Below, in pieces: positions 19,157 to 29,089 of a stretch of DNA of 30,688 nt (the first letter of the stretch is position 1; each line of letters starts with the position of its first letter). Location of the stretch: assembly GCF_008831285.2 (NCBI RefSeq), contig NW_022204656.1, positions 1-30,688 of the forward strand, read 5' to 3'. A model generated the notes under the pieces. That model saw only the letters and a list, made by a program, of their open reading frames with translations. It made no database searches and was not told the origin of the DNA. The position numbers were made by a program, and so were the translations under genes. The DNA is from Nymphaea colorata. Taxonomy: Eukaryota > Streptophyta > Magnoliopsida > Nymphaeales > Nymphaeaceae.

Positions 19157-19707
19157 TCACTTCTGCAGCTGGAAGTTGTATTTGTATTGTTGGAATATGC
19201 CAGCCTTTTGAGTAGCAGCAAGCACGTCCCCCACTGCTTGCGATTTCGAGGCCAGTTCAATTGAGACTGACCCAATATTGGGCAAATTTGAAAGTCCTCC
19301 CAGTAATTCCTCAGCGAATTTATTGTCCATCCACGAACACCTGATATTCAGCTGCACGCTGGATAGGTAATATGAGGGAAAGAACAGCTGGCTCCACTCA
19401 CGGTTCCAGTTGGTCAACTGCTGGATGGTCTTCCACTGCGCCTTGTCGTAGCAGACTAGTTGGGGGGTGGTCATTATCACGTTCCAGTCGTAGTCGATAG
19501 TTATGCTTCGGATCTGCGCCTCGCTGAATGCCGAAATGATCTTGATGCATGCAAATGTACCAATCGCATGACCTTCACGCCGACGTTGCGGAACTAAAGA
19601 CTGGTGAGGGGGGTTTGGATGGAGGAAAGCAGTTCGCTGGTGTGTTCTTCGTTGAAGAGGTTGCGGAAGATGGCGTGATGGTCGACCACCTGCAAGAAAT
19701 TAGTCAT
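19157..19707 (-). CDS. hypothetical protein, possibly LRR-like
   Basis: The ATG at 19705-19707 (MTNFLQVVDHHAIFRNLFNE) and TGA 19157-19159 bound about 183 codons, with one frame break near 19545-19560. Hydrophobic residues recur in a leucine-rich-repeat-like way (PLTSLQFRNVGVKVM, EAQIRSITIDYDWNVIM, YYLSSVQLNIRCSW, NLPNIGSVSIELAS), but the repeats are irregular. There is no signal peptide or membrane segment. It lies just downstream of the first cupin copy, outside the duplicated segment. It may belong with the LRR gene at 22342-24990 functionally, but I see no direct sequence match. Confidence 0.55.
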
Positions 19708-19751
19708 GAAGTTATATTATTATGATTCTAGAAATAAGAATGCTCGCCAAT

Positions 19752-20279
19752 AATCACTGCTTTTCATGCTTGGGTTTCGGCCTGGTGCGTGCTGTGCTTC
19801 ATTTTGTGCAGGGACCAAATAGCCTCCTTGTGTAGTGGAAATATTTTCTGCAGTTCTTCCTCCTTGCCCAACTTCATGTCCTCGTATTCAAAGCCAGGAG
19901 TCACAGCCTAGGAAATAAGCCCATAATCTCCTTCCAACAGGTAGCAGGCCTTCCAGGTGTTGCCGGGGACAAGCAGCTGCATGGTTTCTCCCTTGGAGAT
20001 GTTTTGGCCAAGCGTATACTCGTGAAGCCTGCCCTCTTGCGGATCCAGGACGAGGTAGCGGATAGGCCCTCCCTGGAGGTGGAAATGCATGATGTCCGAT
20101 TTGTTGGTGTGCCAGTGGTCGATCGCAGAATCCCTGCACAGCATGTAGTAGATAACCGTCATCAGCGACCGCCCCTTGCTAGCCAGCGGAGAGCGGTAGG
20201 TCTACCTGAAGTAGCCGCCCTCGACGTGCTCGATTAGGCCCAGCTGCGCAATCACTTCCTTGTGACTCATACCACCGTA
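19752..20279. repeat. 528-bp direct repeat, copy 1
   Basis: This segment matches 21768-22294 almost base for base in the same orientation. The only differences I find are three single-base indels (CC versus C near 20210, CCCC versus CCC near 20173, and one A near 20274). It covers the whole cupin gene with about 10 nt on each side. The flanks differ completely between the copies. Confidence 0.95.
19764..20270 (-). CDS. cupin_5 (DUF985) family protein, copy 1, intact
   Basis: A single-domain cupin barrel of 168 aa, ATG 20268-20270 to TGA 19764-19766, with no break. It starts MSHKEVIAQLGLIEHVEGGY. Cupin_5 landmarks follow: MTVIYYMLCRDSAIDHWH, then DIMHFHLQGGPIRYLVLD, LLVPGNTWKACYLLEGDYGL and a C-terminal TPGFEYEDMKLG. 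The histidines in DHWH and HFH are candidate metal ligands. Two TAG codons encode Gln (FRQTYR and ISQAV). The biochemical function of this family is not established. The coding sequence is more GC-rich than nearby genes. The N-terminal side joins a fragment of the LRR gene, apparently in frame, through LYGG just before the Met. Confidence 0.9.
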
Positions 20280-20345
20280 CAGGATCACTAAAGTGCAGGT
20301 GTACTCTCTGATAGGACCAAGGAGCCTGCACCTAAGCTCATATAT
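20280..20345 (-). pseudogene. fragment of the LRR gene's N-terminal region
   Basis: Minus-strand codons read YELRCRLLGPIREYTC, closely matching YELRRSLLGPIGEYAC near the start of the LRR gene (about 24835-24895). About 55-65 nt are similar. The rest of the LRR gene is absent here. The fragment abuts the 528-bp repeat and runs in frame into the cupin start, with no ATG of its own in that frame before an upstream TGA. It is best seen as the remnant of a second LRR gene. Confidence 0.7.
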
Positions 20346-20436
20346 GAGTTAGTTATCAATTAATTAAGAAAGATACAAAAGAAATATGTTGGAAGAGAAA
20401 ATTAGAAATAATGATTGTATCTTGAATCTTCAGAGA

Positions 20437-21303
20437 TCAAATTATGGAGATTGAATCTAAATCCTAATGAACTTGTTTTTCCGTCTTCTTTTTAAATTAA
20501 TCGAACTTGTCTTGAAGAAAATAATCGTATGAATTAGATGCGTCTTGGCCCAAATCAAAAATTCTCGAATGTTTTTTGACGAATACCCTTTTCCCGAGAT
20601 CTAAATGCTCTCTCCATTCCTGATAGCCTAACAAGCTTAAACGATATTCGATGATATTGGCTTTCAACGTGTTCAGGAGTTCTTTATATTTGTTATGAAT
20701 TTTCTCATAGAATGGCTTCTGGGCAATATTGATATGCTCCAGGGCCACGCTCATAACCTGCACAATTTGAACATTTGTCTTGTAATAAAGTATTAGCAAC
20801 TGCAGACTTGACTAATTTTTCATCGGATCGTACCAAGATTTCAGAACACCAGTCTCCATTTTCAGATCAACTTCGTTGAAGGTTGTATGAGCAGCTTCAC
20901 AAGCATCGTGGAAATTTTTGCCTTCAGTGTTATCGGTAATTGTCTTCAGATAGGCCCTGATGGTGGTGTAGTGGTTCAAGTAGAGCGCTTCTCCAATCTG
21001 TTTCGCAATCTACACGAAAGATGTTTAATATTTTGTAGTTATTATGTCAACCAGTCCACAAAAAGCTGTAAGCAAAATCGATATTTCCCCGAATCCTGGA
21101 ATCAAAGCTAAAGCTCCCACCACCACAGAAACACTTTTTTTGCCGATGTCGTTGATAATCTAGGTTGCATCCTATTGAGGAACATTGTTCGCAAGTAGGA
21201 AACTGATAAGTTTGTCGGGATCTGTTTTCAGAACTTAAATTGGGGCTCCAACGACATGGTTCAGGAGATCCACGTCTTTTTGCTTTGATGATCCGCCTCC
21301 CAT
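20437..21303 (-). CDS. hypothetical protein with hydrophobic hairpin, possible N-myristoylation (288 aa)
   Basis: An intact frame of 289 codons runs from ATG 21301-21303 to TGA 20437-20439, with nine or so TAA/TAG codons as Gln. It starts MGGGSSKQKDVDLLNHVVG; Gly2 with Ser6 and Lys7 is a good myristoylation signal. Residues about 58-90 form a hydrophobic, glycine-containing stretch (VSVVVGALALIPGFGEIS, then ILLTAFCGLVDII) that could be a membrane hairpin. The remainder is helical and charged (AKQIGEALYLNHYTTIRAYL, YEKIHNKYKELLNTLKAN). It sits inside the duplicated cupin/LRR region but has no second copy in the window. I know no matching family; membrane association is inferred. Confidence 0.75.
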
Positions 21304-21408
21304 TGTATTTATTTTATAAGAAATGAAATAAAAATAGTGAGTTTATGATCAAAATTTTATTGCGTCATTACATTAGGATATAACGTCATCAAATTAAATT
21401 TCAATTTT

Positions 21409-21767
21409 TCAATATTCCAACGATATGGCAGTAGTAAAGAGGAACTATAACCGTAGAATATAAAGCAATCCCTAAGAGGGTACAGCCACACACACAGGAA
21501 GATGAATCCATACGCTTTCGAAGACTTCCGTCAACTCTTTGAGTTCCAGTTCTTGGTTGTTTTAAGGTGGGTAGAGCTTGTTGGAAAGGAGCTTGAACTT
21601 CTCAGCTCGATGTAATAAGATCTCGATTGGGTGTTTAATTTCTACAACAACATGAACCTCCAGTACAGAAGAATTGCTAATCTTGAATTCCCCACTTTCA
21701 ATATCGTCCTAAAAGAATAGATTGACTTCTAAGGGGATCTTATGGTTGATTTTAAGTCTGCTTCTTG
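21409..21767 (-). pseudogene. partial paralogue of the gene at 25046-26615
   Basis: The part 21550-21767 matches about 25500-25730 with scattered substitutions. Minus-strand reading gives INHKIPLEVNLFFQDDIESG, then SNSSVLEVHVVVEIKHP and HRAEKFKLLSNKLY; the larger gene has INHKIPLEVNLFTEEDIEVG and AEKFKLLSNKLYS. The frame goes on into unrelated sequence and ends at TGA 21409-21411. There is no start: the homology begins exactly where the 528-bp cupin repeat ends. This looks like a truncated duplicate, though a short expressed chimera cannot be excluded. Confidence 0.65.
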
Positions 21768-22294
21768 AATCACTGCTTTTCATGCTTGGGTTTCGGCCTG
21801 GTGCGTGCTGTGCTTCATTTTGTGCAGGGACCAAATAGCCTCCTTGTGTAGTGGAAATATTTTCTGCAGTTCTTCCTCCTTGCCCAACTTCATGTCCTCG
21901 TATTCAAAGCCAGGAGTCACAGCCTAGGAAATAAGCCCATAATCTCCTTCCAACAGGTAGCAGGCCTTCCAGGTGTTGCCGGGGACAAGCAGCTGCATGG
22001 TTTCTCCCTTGGAGATGTTTTGGCCAAGCGTATACTCGTGAAGCCTGCCCTCTTGCGGATCCAGGACGAGGTAGCGGATAGGCCCTCCCTGGAGGTGGAA
22101 ATGCATGATGTCCGATTTGTTGGTGTGCCAGTGGTCGATCGCAGAATCCCTGCACAGCATGTAGTAGATAACCGTCATCAGCGACCGCCCTTGCTAGCCA
22201 GCGGAGAGCGGTAGGTCTACTGAAGTAGCCGCCCTCGACGTGCTCGATTAGGCCCAGCTGCGCAATCACTTCCTTGTGACTCATACCAACCGTA
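21768..22294. repeat. 528-bp direct repeat, copy 2
   Basis: Same orientation as copy 1 at 19752-20279, 2016 bp away, and one base shorter overall. The left edge joins the paralogue fragment at 21767 and the right edge lies about 47 nt from the end of the LRR gene. Confidence 0.95.
21780..22284 (-). CDS. cupin_5 (DUF985) family protein, copy 2, with two frame breaks
   Basis: Same protein as the intact copy at 19764-20270, starting MSHKEVIAQLGLIEHVEGGY at ATG 22282-22284 and stopping at TGA 21780-21782. Two single-base deletions relative to copy 1 (CC to C near 22220, CCCC to CCC near 22188) shift the frame after residue 22 and back-compensate only in part. The remainder of the domain is intact at base level. 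It may be a recent pseudogene, or a good gene with homopolymer errors in the assembly. The cupin follows the LRR gene by 57 nt on the same strand. Confidence 0.75.
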
Positions 22295-22341
22295 TTCTAT
22301 CAGATATTCTATAAGGATGTATGCTACCGTTGATCAAGCAA

Positions 22342-24990
22342 TCAGATTAGGTCATAGAGTAGGCGGACGCTGCGCTGCACCTTGATCGGCATTTTCTGCA
22401 GCTCCCGCTACAGCTTGGCCAGTCTTGCGTCGTCCGGCTTCAGCAGCCTGCCGATCAGCACTTCCTTCAGCTTGCCCATCCGCTCCAATCCCTTCAGCGA
22501 TTCGATGTCGTGGATTTCGTCAATCACGATCTTCTCCATCTCCGGAGAGTCCCGCAGGAAGTCGAAATTGGCGATTTCCAGGTCGCGCATGTCCTCTGAG
22601 TGGCTGCATCGGGTACTTAGTTCCAGGTAACGCATTTCGGCTAGCTTGAGGAAGGCCCTGTCGAACTTGCGGACGCCGGTGGCGGAGAGGTTGAGGTGGT
22701 GGAGGTTGAGGCACCCCTTGAGGAAGTCAGGATTGGTGAGGCTGCGGTTGTGGCCTACGTCAGAGAGGAGGGACTTAGGTTTAGGATCTAGACAGAAGGA
22801 CATTCTTGATGCTGACGAAGTGCAAGTTGTTTAGCTTCTCACACTTCGAGCATGACAGATTGGAGAGTTTTTCCAAGCGCTCCAGGAAGTAAAGCGAGCC
22901 TAGCGATTTATTTCCACCTTTATATCACTATACTGTACTGACATTCAGTTCTTCCAGTTTGAGGCACTTGCCAATGAGTGCGAATTCCTAGGGATAGAGA
23001 TTGGGATTGTCCTGCAGGTAAAACTCCCTCAGCTTCACGCACCTCTCTATATTCTTGAGCCTGCGCAGGTTGGCGCACTTATCGGCAGTGAGTTCCTCCA
23101 GGGAGGCGCAGGCGGGCAGGGAAAGATCGAACTCCAAGAGTTTGTTGCACTATCCGCAGTCCAGCTCAATCAGGTTGGGGGCAGTAATGGCCGAAAGAGA
23201 GGTTAGGGGTGTATTAGAGCAGAAGATTCTCTGTATCTTGGGACACTGCTGCAAGACAGACACTTCACTAATGGCAGTGTGGCCTACATAGCGAGAAACA
23301 TTACTGAAATCGATGACTTCCAAGCTGGAGAGCGTCTGTATGCCATCAAGGGAGGCGAGGCTATTCTTGCTAATGGACAGCTCTTCAATTTGGCCAGCGG
23401 TGCCAGCGGGGTGAGCGTGGTGATGTTGTTCTGTCCGATGTCCAGCTTCTCGAGGTTCTTGCAGTTGTTGATGGGGTCGAGGGTGCTGATTTAGTTCCAG
23501 AAGCAGGAGAACTGCTTGAGGTTGACACAGTCTTAATGGGAAGTGTGCTACTCTCCAGGCCCTCAAGGGAGGTCACCCTGTTCTCGTTTATCGACAGCTC
23601 CTCCAGCGCAGTCAGGCCCTTCAGCTAAAGCAGACTGCTGATCTTGCACTCGTTGCAGTAAGGATCTTCATGTTTCGGCATTGCTCAACGCCCTTCAGAG
23701 AGTCTAGCTAACCGTTGTAACCTATGTCTAGCACCAGATACGGATGTAGAGATCGGAAAGATTCACCATCTTGGCAGCGAACCGAATATCCCTCAAATGG
23801 CTGTCCTCTGCTTCGATTATGGTCACGTTTTTGCATGACCTGTCATACTTTTTGTCCTATAGGACTATCTCGTTGATCATGCTGCCTAAATGGTGAGAGG
23901 CTTACCGATGTGCCGCTTGCTGAGGTACATTACATTCATGAACTACTCCAGCATCTTCGGATGAACATCTTGTTGATGGTCTCGTTGAACTCCCTAAACT
24001 CCACTCCTGGACCAAGCACGAATGGAGCCTTGCAGCACTCGCCTGCGCAGACAGCTACATCCACCGTTCCTTCCCTCCGAAGCCAAAGGAACAGCCGTCC
24101 TCAATGGATACCTGTTTGTCGAAGCGGAACAGGAAGAACTTGCGCATTATTGATGCCAGTTCCTAGAGGATTTAGTCCTAGCTGAGGATGCGGTTGAGAC
24201 GAGCCACTGTTTGGCACTGGTTTGCCGATTTGCTGACTAAGTATGTGTAATCCTCGTCGGAGAAGGTGCGGAAGTAGTGGAAGGCAATCACCCTGCTCTC
24301 CTTGCTCAGCACAAGCCTTCACGGGCAAGTAGTTTTACAACTATTATGCGCGGAACTGGAGAGGGATGAGAGAGGATCCCACGGTTGCAGGTGGTGGAAA
24401 AGCAGCTAGGTTTCCTCTCTCTGCTGACCAAGCACGATCCCCAGCAATGTTCCCACCCGTCCCTCTTCCAAAGATTTCTGCAATTTATTCAAAAAGCACT
24501 ATCTGCACTATTTGATTGGAGGCTGTTCTTCCTCTTCACTGCCATCCTCGTGCTTGTGCATAGGCAAATGCAGGTTGGCGGGCTTCTTCAGCTCTCCACA
24601 GTGCTCACACAAGAATAAAATCTAGTGGATTTCCCTGAGCCAGGAGTAATTTCGCGAAGGTGGTTATTGGCAATAGCTATGGTGTTCTATGAGATCTTAT
24701 CGGGCAGGAACATTTCGTTGGCAGATTTACGCTTCTCAGTAGCAGGATCTTCGTTTCGGTCCGCCTCTTGAAGCAAGTCTTCTAGCGAGTGCAAATTTGT
24801 CGAGCATAACGTACATGCTGACCACTGGATCATGCTCACCTAAAATGCAGGCATATTCTCCGATAGGACCAAGCAGACTGCGTCTAAGCTCATATAGGAA
24901 GTGATTATAAGAGGAGTAAGTTTGCCTTCGAGCGTTATCGTAATCGATCCTTTAGAAGGAAAGTTGAAGCTAGCACTGTACTTTATTCAT
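22342..24990 (-). CDS. leucine-rich repeat protein with cysteine-rich N-terminal region
   Basis: The likely start is ATG 24988-24990 (MNKVQCQLQLSFQRIDYDN), because this frame contains the segment duplicated at 20280-20345. The end is TGA 22342-22344; the product is about 860 aa. The N-terminal third has paired cysteines and histidines (LCEHCGELKKPANLHLPMH, then CRQCFLNKL) that may bind zinc. The C-terminal half has irregular leucine-rich repeats (LTALEELSINENRVTSLEGL, IEELSISKNSLASLDGIQTL, PKIQRIFCSNTPLTSLSAI, CLNLHHLNLSATGVRKF), a protein-binding scaffold. The final helix region is KMPIKVQRSVRLLYDLI. Many single-base frame breaks are needed, so the exact sequence is unsure. It lies upstream of the cupin gene on the same strand. 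Confidence 0.7.
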
Positions 24991-25045
24991 GAAGAACAGA
25001 TTAGCAGGATGTCATTTTCCTTGTGGTCTAATCTATTCTTGATTC

Positions 25046-26615
25046 TCACGATCTTTAGTACTTACGGACGTTGTTCACTGACTTCGATTAAATTCTTATA
25101 GATGCGCAGGAATTATCCTTCAGACAGGCATACTTGGCGCGGATGAGGTCTCCCACCTTGAAGCTGACCAGGTCCACCTGCCGAAGCACTTCATAGTTGG
25201 CGCGCAGCTCATCTTCAGGCAGCTCATTCTCATGCCTTTAAAGGTAGATCTAAGCTGCTGAGCGAGGCACTCTCTTCAAAGCATCGACCAACTTGCAGAG
25301 CAGTTTGAAGAGACACTGGCTGTACACTTCCTTACACGCAAGGCGTATACTTCGAGATCGTTGTCCTCAGTCCCTACGCGATGCCTAGAACGATCCCTGG
25401 CAAAGACAGTCTGAAGAAGGATGTATTATCTCCTGAGCTGAGCAATGTAATCATCGATCCGCTGTCCCTCCTTGAGAGCAGCCTATAAATGGCCAGTTTT
25501 TGGTTGTTTTAAAGTGAGTAGAGCTTGTTGGAAAGCAGCTTGAACTTCTCAGCTCGGTGTAAAAAGGTCTCCTTTGGATTTTTTAACTTCTACAACAACT
25601 CGAACGTCCACTTGGCTATCACTCGCAGCACTGAAGAATTGCGAATCTTGCATTCCCCACTTCGATATCTTCCTCAGTGAATAGATTGACTTCCAGGGGA
25701 ATCTTGTGGTTGATTTTAGTCGGCTCCTTGACGATTCCTCCATTTTTTATCCTTATGGCCTAACCTATTACGGCTTATCTTCACCTTTCACTTCCTCACT
25801 GGTGCTGTCAGGATCGCTGTATGTGTATATAAAGTCAAAACCTCGAAAGAAGGCACGTGGGCTAGCTTTTGCGTCATTGCAACGATGAATTCAACCAGTT
25901 CTGACCATATTTAAAAATAGCTGTCCTGGTCCGTATTGGCTCCACGTTCGGGAGTGTAGACTTCATTAGCAAACGAAATCATTTGTTGAGTGCTCGCATG
26001 AGATCGATGCATAGTGACCATCGGGTCGGAAGGGAAAGGTGAAGTCATTTTTGAAGAGAAAATCGTAGTCATAGTTTTCGCGGTTGTCTATCTTGCGAAC
26101 AAGTGATCGAATGCGCTTACTTGCTCCTCGAAGCGTGCTTTGCGGGTATTTCAACATGAGTTCACTGAGGATTTCCGCTTCCACTGCATTGACTTTCACC
26201 ATTAGCTCTTCTCTTAATTCCTCTTTGAGTGATGCGAGTGCTCCCATTAGTTCCTTCACGTTGAGCAGCATATTGCGACTCGTGTATGTTTTGGACTATA
26301 TTTACGTGAGTTTTCCTTCGCTAAGATGTCTGAAGCCGCGTGAGGTGATGACATAGTTGGCCTTCATCAGCCACTCCGTGATCTCATCCATGACGGTTTC
26401 TTCGAGAGAGGTGATTTGACTGCATCTTTAGAGGCTGAAGGGGATGTATATGCGTTCATCCGGGGGTCCAAGTACTCGTTGCGAATGATTGGAGGATCGT
26501 TGTTATAGATTCTCAGAGTGGACAATTTGCGCTAAGATCTTGTTGGCTCCACTACGATGATGGGCGGAGGGGGTGGCGGAAATTCCCTTTTTTATTGTCT
26601 GAGACAGCTGAACAT
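25046..26615 (-). CDS. hypothetical protein, proline-rich N-terminus
   Basis: The ATG at 26613-26615 starts MFSCLRQQKREFPPPPPPII. The protein runs for about 510 codons to TGA 25046-25048, passing several single-base frame breaks (one at a C5 run near 26468, others near 25985, 25855 and 25570-25740). Segments read cleanly: SLEETVMDEITEWLMKANYV, LLNVKELMGALASLKEELRE, GASKRIRSLVRKIDNRENYD, INHKIPLEVNLFTEEDIEVG, DDYIAQLRRQYILLQTVFAR, ANYEVLRQVDLVSFKVGDLI. The mix of helical and beta-like parts suggests a folded cytosolic protein. Part of it is duplicated at 21550-21767. It precedes the LRR and cupin genes on the same strand. Two adjacent genes, split near 25744 (ATG at 25741-25743), is an alternative. 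No family recognised. Confidence 0.55.
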
Positions 26616-26903
26616 GGTGCACGATAATATGCTATTTTTAGTTTATAAACATAAGGTCACATCGACAACCACCAAAATTACTCGAAATAATAAATGCAAT
26701 CCAATTTTAATGATGTTGTCCATACCGTTTCCATGAAAACCAATACATGAATTTTCACTATGATAGTTTATCTATTTTGGTTGCATTTTTAACATTAAAT
26801 GAAAGGGTGTATTCTTTTTCATCAAATCCTTTACCAAAGGCTTCATTTTCCAAAGTACGATCCCCATCTATGTCTGAATTCAGAATAAAAGACAGTTAAA
26901 TAA

Positions 26904-27353
26904 TCACTATATGTTGCCCATGATGAGCATTGCCAGTTACTACCGAAAAGACTAAAAGCTAAGTATCTCTTATCCCATCTTTGGCTTCATTTCTACCGTG
27001 TTTTTGGAGGATCGATGCGTGATTAAATTTTTAGAAAGTGAAGTTAGGGATGTCTAGCATGTCATGGAGGTCTTGCTGTCAGGTCTGTTGCCCGGGAGGT
27101 GTTCAGTGCAAAGAGTGGACGCACTGTCATTGATCGAGAGCTTGCTGAGCATAAATCTCACATTTTCTTGCTCCGAAAGCCCCCGCAATGATGGAAGATT
27201 CTAGCACTCAACGTCTCCAAACGCACAGGAAAGGCTGCTGGCGTGACCCAGGGAGGGGGGAAAGGAGTGCCCCTCCTCCGCCCTATCTTCCTATATGGGA
27301 AATAGGGAGTTATCGTATTCTAGTTCGACTTCGATGGACGGCATTCTATTCAT
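26904..27353 (-). CDS. hypothetical protein (149 aa)
   Basis: An intact frame of 150 codons runs from ATG 27351-27353 (MNRMPSIEVELEYDNSLFPI) to TGA 26904-26906, with six TAG/TAA codons as Gln. The first part is acidic, and the rest is rich in Ser, Thr and Leu (LSKLSINDSASTLCTEHLPG) with a basic stretch later. The frame is open upstream to the TGA of the LYR gene, 81 nt away, so the ATG could be misplaced but the gene cannot reach further. No membrane segment or known motif. Confidence 0.6.
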
Positions 27354-27434
27354 GGAGGGATATTCTACGAAAAGAGCAGCTTCTATCTGGGTTTGCGGCG
27401 ACAGGGGCAATAAATTTAATAGGCTTTGGGGGGA

Positions 27435-28001
27435 TCACTGCTTGAAGGATTGTTCCTCCACGCCATCGTCGAATTCCGCAGGCGGGTCCATGTGCCATAC
27501 TGTGCTCTCGTAGGGGAAGTCGGGATAGTAGAGGAAACCGTAGCCTGGCTGACGGTGGCCGATCATGCGACCAGTGTAATATCCGAACGGATCATTGAGC
27601 AATTCCTTATCGCTCCACACGTATTGGCGACCGTTGGCTGCAGAGTACTGCCTGGAATCGTTTATCAGCATGGTTGGGTCCAGGTTTTGCCTGATTCGCT
27701 TTTCAAAGTATTAAAGTGTTTCGCCGAAAAGAGCAGAGCTCTCAGGGACAGTGAGGAGCGCTTCCAGCTTTCTCCTGGCTTGCTGGATGTTGCGATGATA
27801 GTCCGAGGGATCGCATCGATTTTATCCAATGGTCCATTCTTTTTCCCTGCGTAGAAGGCAACTGCATCTCAATCGATACCGGTAGAGTCTGGTGATTTTT
27901 TGTGTGGAGGTGAGGGTGTGTGGGTACTCGGTCATGTAGCAGATGAGGTTGATGACCTGTTTGATATCGTAGTTTCTGAAGAAGTAGTGGGCGGAGGCCA
28001 T
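27435..28001 (-). CDS. LYR-motif protein, possibly complex I subunit NDUFB9-like
   Basis: An intact frame of 189 codons runs from ATG 27999-28001 (MASAHYFFRNYDIKQVINLI) to TGA 27435-27437. Residues 34-47 read QKITRLYRYRLRCS, with the LYR tripeptide at 39-41. It aligns by eye with the Complex1_LYR motif of NDUFB9/B22 (Q-K-V-x-R-L-Y-K). That family binds acyl carrier protein in mitochondrial complex I or in Fe-S assembly. An arginine-rich helix (RRKLEALLTVPESSALF) and an aromatic C-terminus (GYGFLYYPDFPYESTVWHMD) follow. A mitochondrial location is inferred. It lies 37 nt after the coiled-coil gene on the same strand. Another LYR protein is possible. Confidence 0.55.
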
Positions 28002-28037
28002 GTGGATTATATTATCATCACCATCAACTTCATATTA

Positions 28038-28943
28038 TCATGGGTGGCCCTTCATCTCGCTACGACGGCCGACTGAAACGTCCTGGGATTTGCCGCTTCG
28101 GACAGAATAGGCACTGAGGGAGGATCTTGATCTCATTTGAGAACGAATGAGACTGGCTTATATCTTTGCCTCTTGTTTTAGTTTTTTGATCTGCTGGTTC
28201 ATTCAGTTGCCTTTTCTGACTTCTCCTGGCTTTTCTGCTTGAGCTACATTAGCCGTTTCTCCAAAGATTTAATGTTTTAATGGTCGGTTTGCTTGTACTC
28301 TCTGTAGGTCTCGATACGAGATTGGTAGTTTTTAAGAGAAGAGCCTGTCCTGCCTGGTAAAATTGGTTACAACTTTGTTTCACGTCTTTCTTTGATTGTA
28401 GATTTCGTGGACTTTATTCTAAGTAAGGGATTATCTACCCGATTGGCGTCCCATTCCTTTGCTCGCTTGAGTGTACGTTCGTCTTTTATGCGCTGGTTTT
28501 CCTATCTGTTGAGATTTGCAAGGGAACGCTTTTGTTCTTTAAGATATTCCTTGGCTTCTTGTATGCGGACAGCTGATTGGGACTTGATGAGTGTGGCCTT
28601 CTGCTGGTTGTTTTTGAGTTCTTTTGAGTGAAACTAGTTGATCCACTCTCGCTACTTTATCTCAGGTTTACCCTTCTCAGATCATTTTGGAAGCGGTTGG
28701 TGACTTCCTTGGCGTATTTGAGTTCTGTTTGCTTCTTCTGCAGGGTCTGTTCCATTTTGCGTTCCATCCGTTACATAAAGGCAACTTCCTTATCCAGCTT
28801 GGCCTTGAGGGTGTGAACCTTGTCATGCTCTTTCTTTTCGTTGTAATACTTGCGGGCTATGCCATCGAATTATGGGTTCATCTTGCCCTCATACCGTTGC
28901 GTGCGTATTCGCGGAAGAAGGACTTGTTCCGAGAGAGACTCAT
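28038..28943 (-). CDS. long coiled-coil protein
   Basis: The ATG at 28941-28943 starts MSLSRNKSFFREYAR, and the likely end is TGA 28038-28040 after a Ser/Arg-rich tail (RSQMRSRSSLSAYSVRSGKS). About 300 aa. Most of the protein is heptad-rich: IARKYYNEKKEHDKVHTLKA, MERKMEQTLQKKQTELKYAK, AVRIQEAKEYLKEQKRSLAN, NYQSRIETYREYKQTDHQN. Three frame changes are needed (near 28880, 28660 and 28195); without the last, the protein stops at TGA 28199-28201. Many TAG/TAA codons are Gln. Such proteins are common in ciliary and cortical structures of ciliates, but the role here is not shown by sequence. Confidence 0.65.
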
Positions 28944-29089
28944 CAAATAAAATTATAATCGTCTTGCAAAAATTAAGCATCATTATATTAGGCAAGTTGA
29001 TAAGATTCATGAAGGATTTTAAGGTAATCCAAAGGTATATGAAGTTATGTCACATAGTTTGGGATTCACTATTGGAATTTAATGGATTC

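Noticed and set aside
18940-19275. Minus-strand 111-codon frame around the end of the gene at 19157
   Set aside because: It overlaps the better frame in a different phase and extends into AT-rich intergenic DNA.
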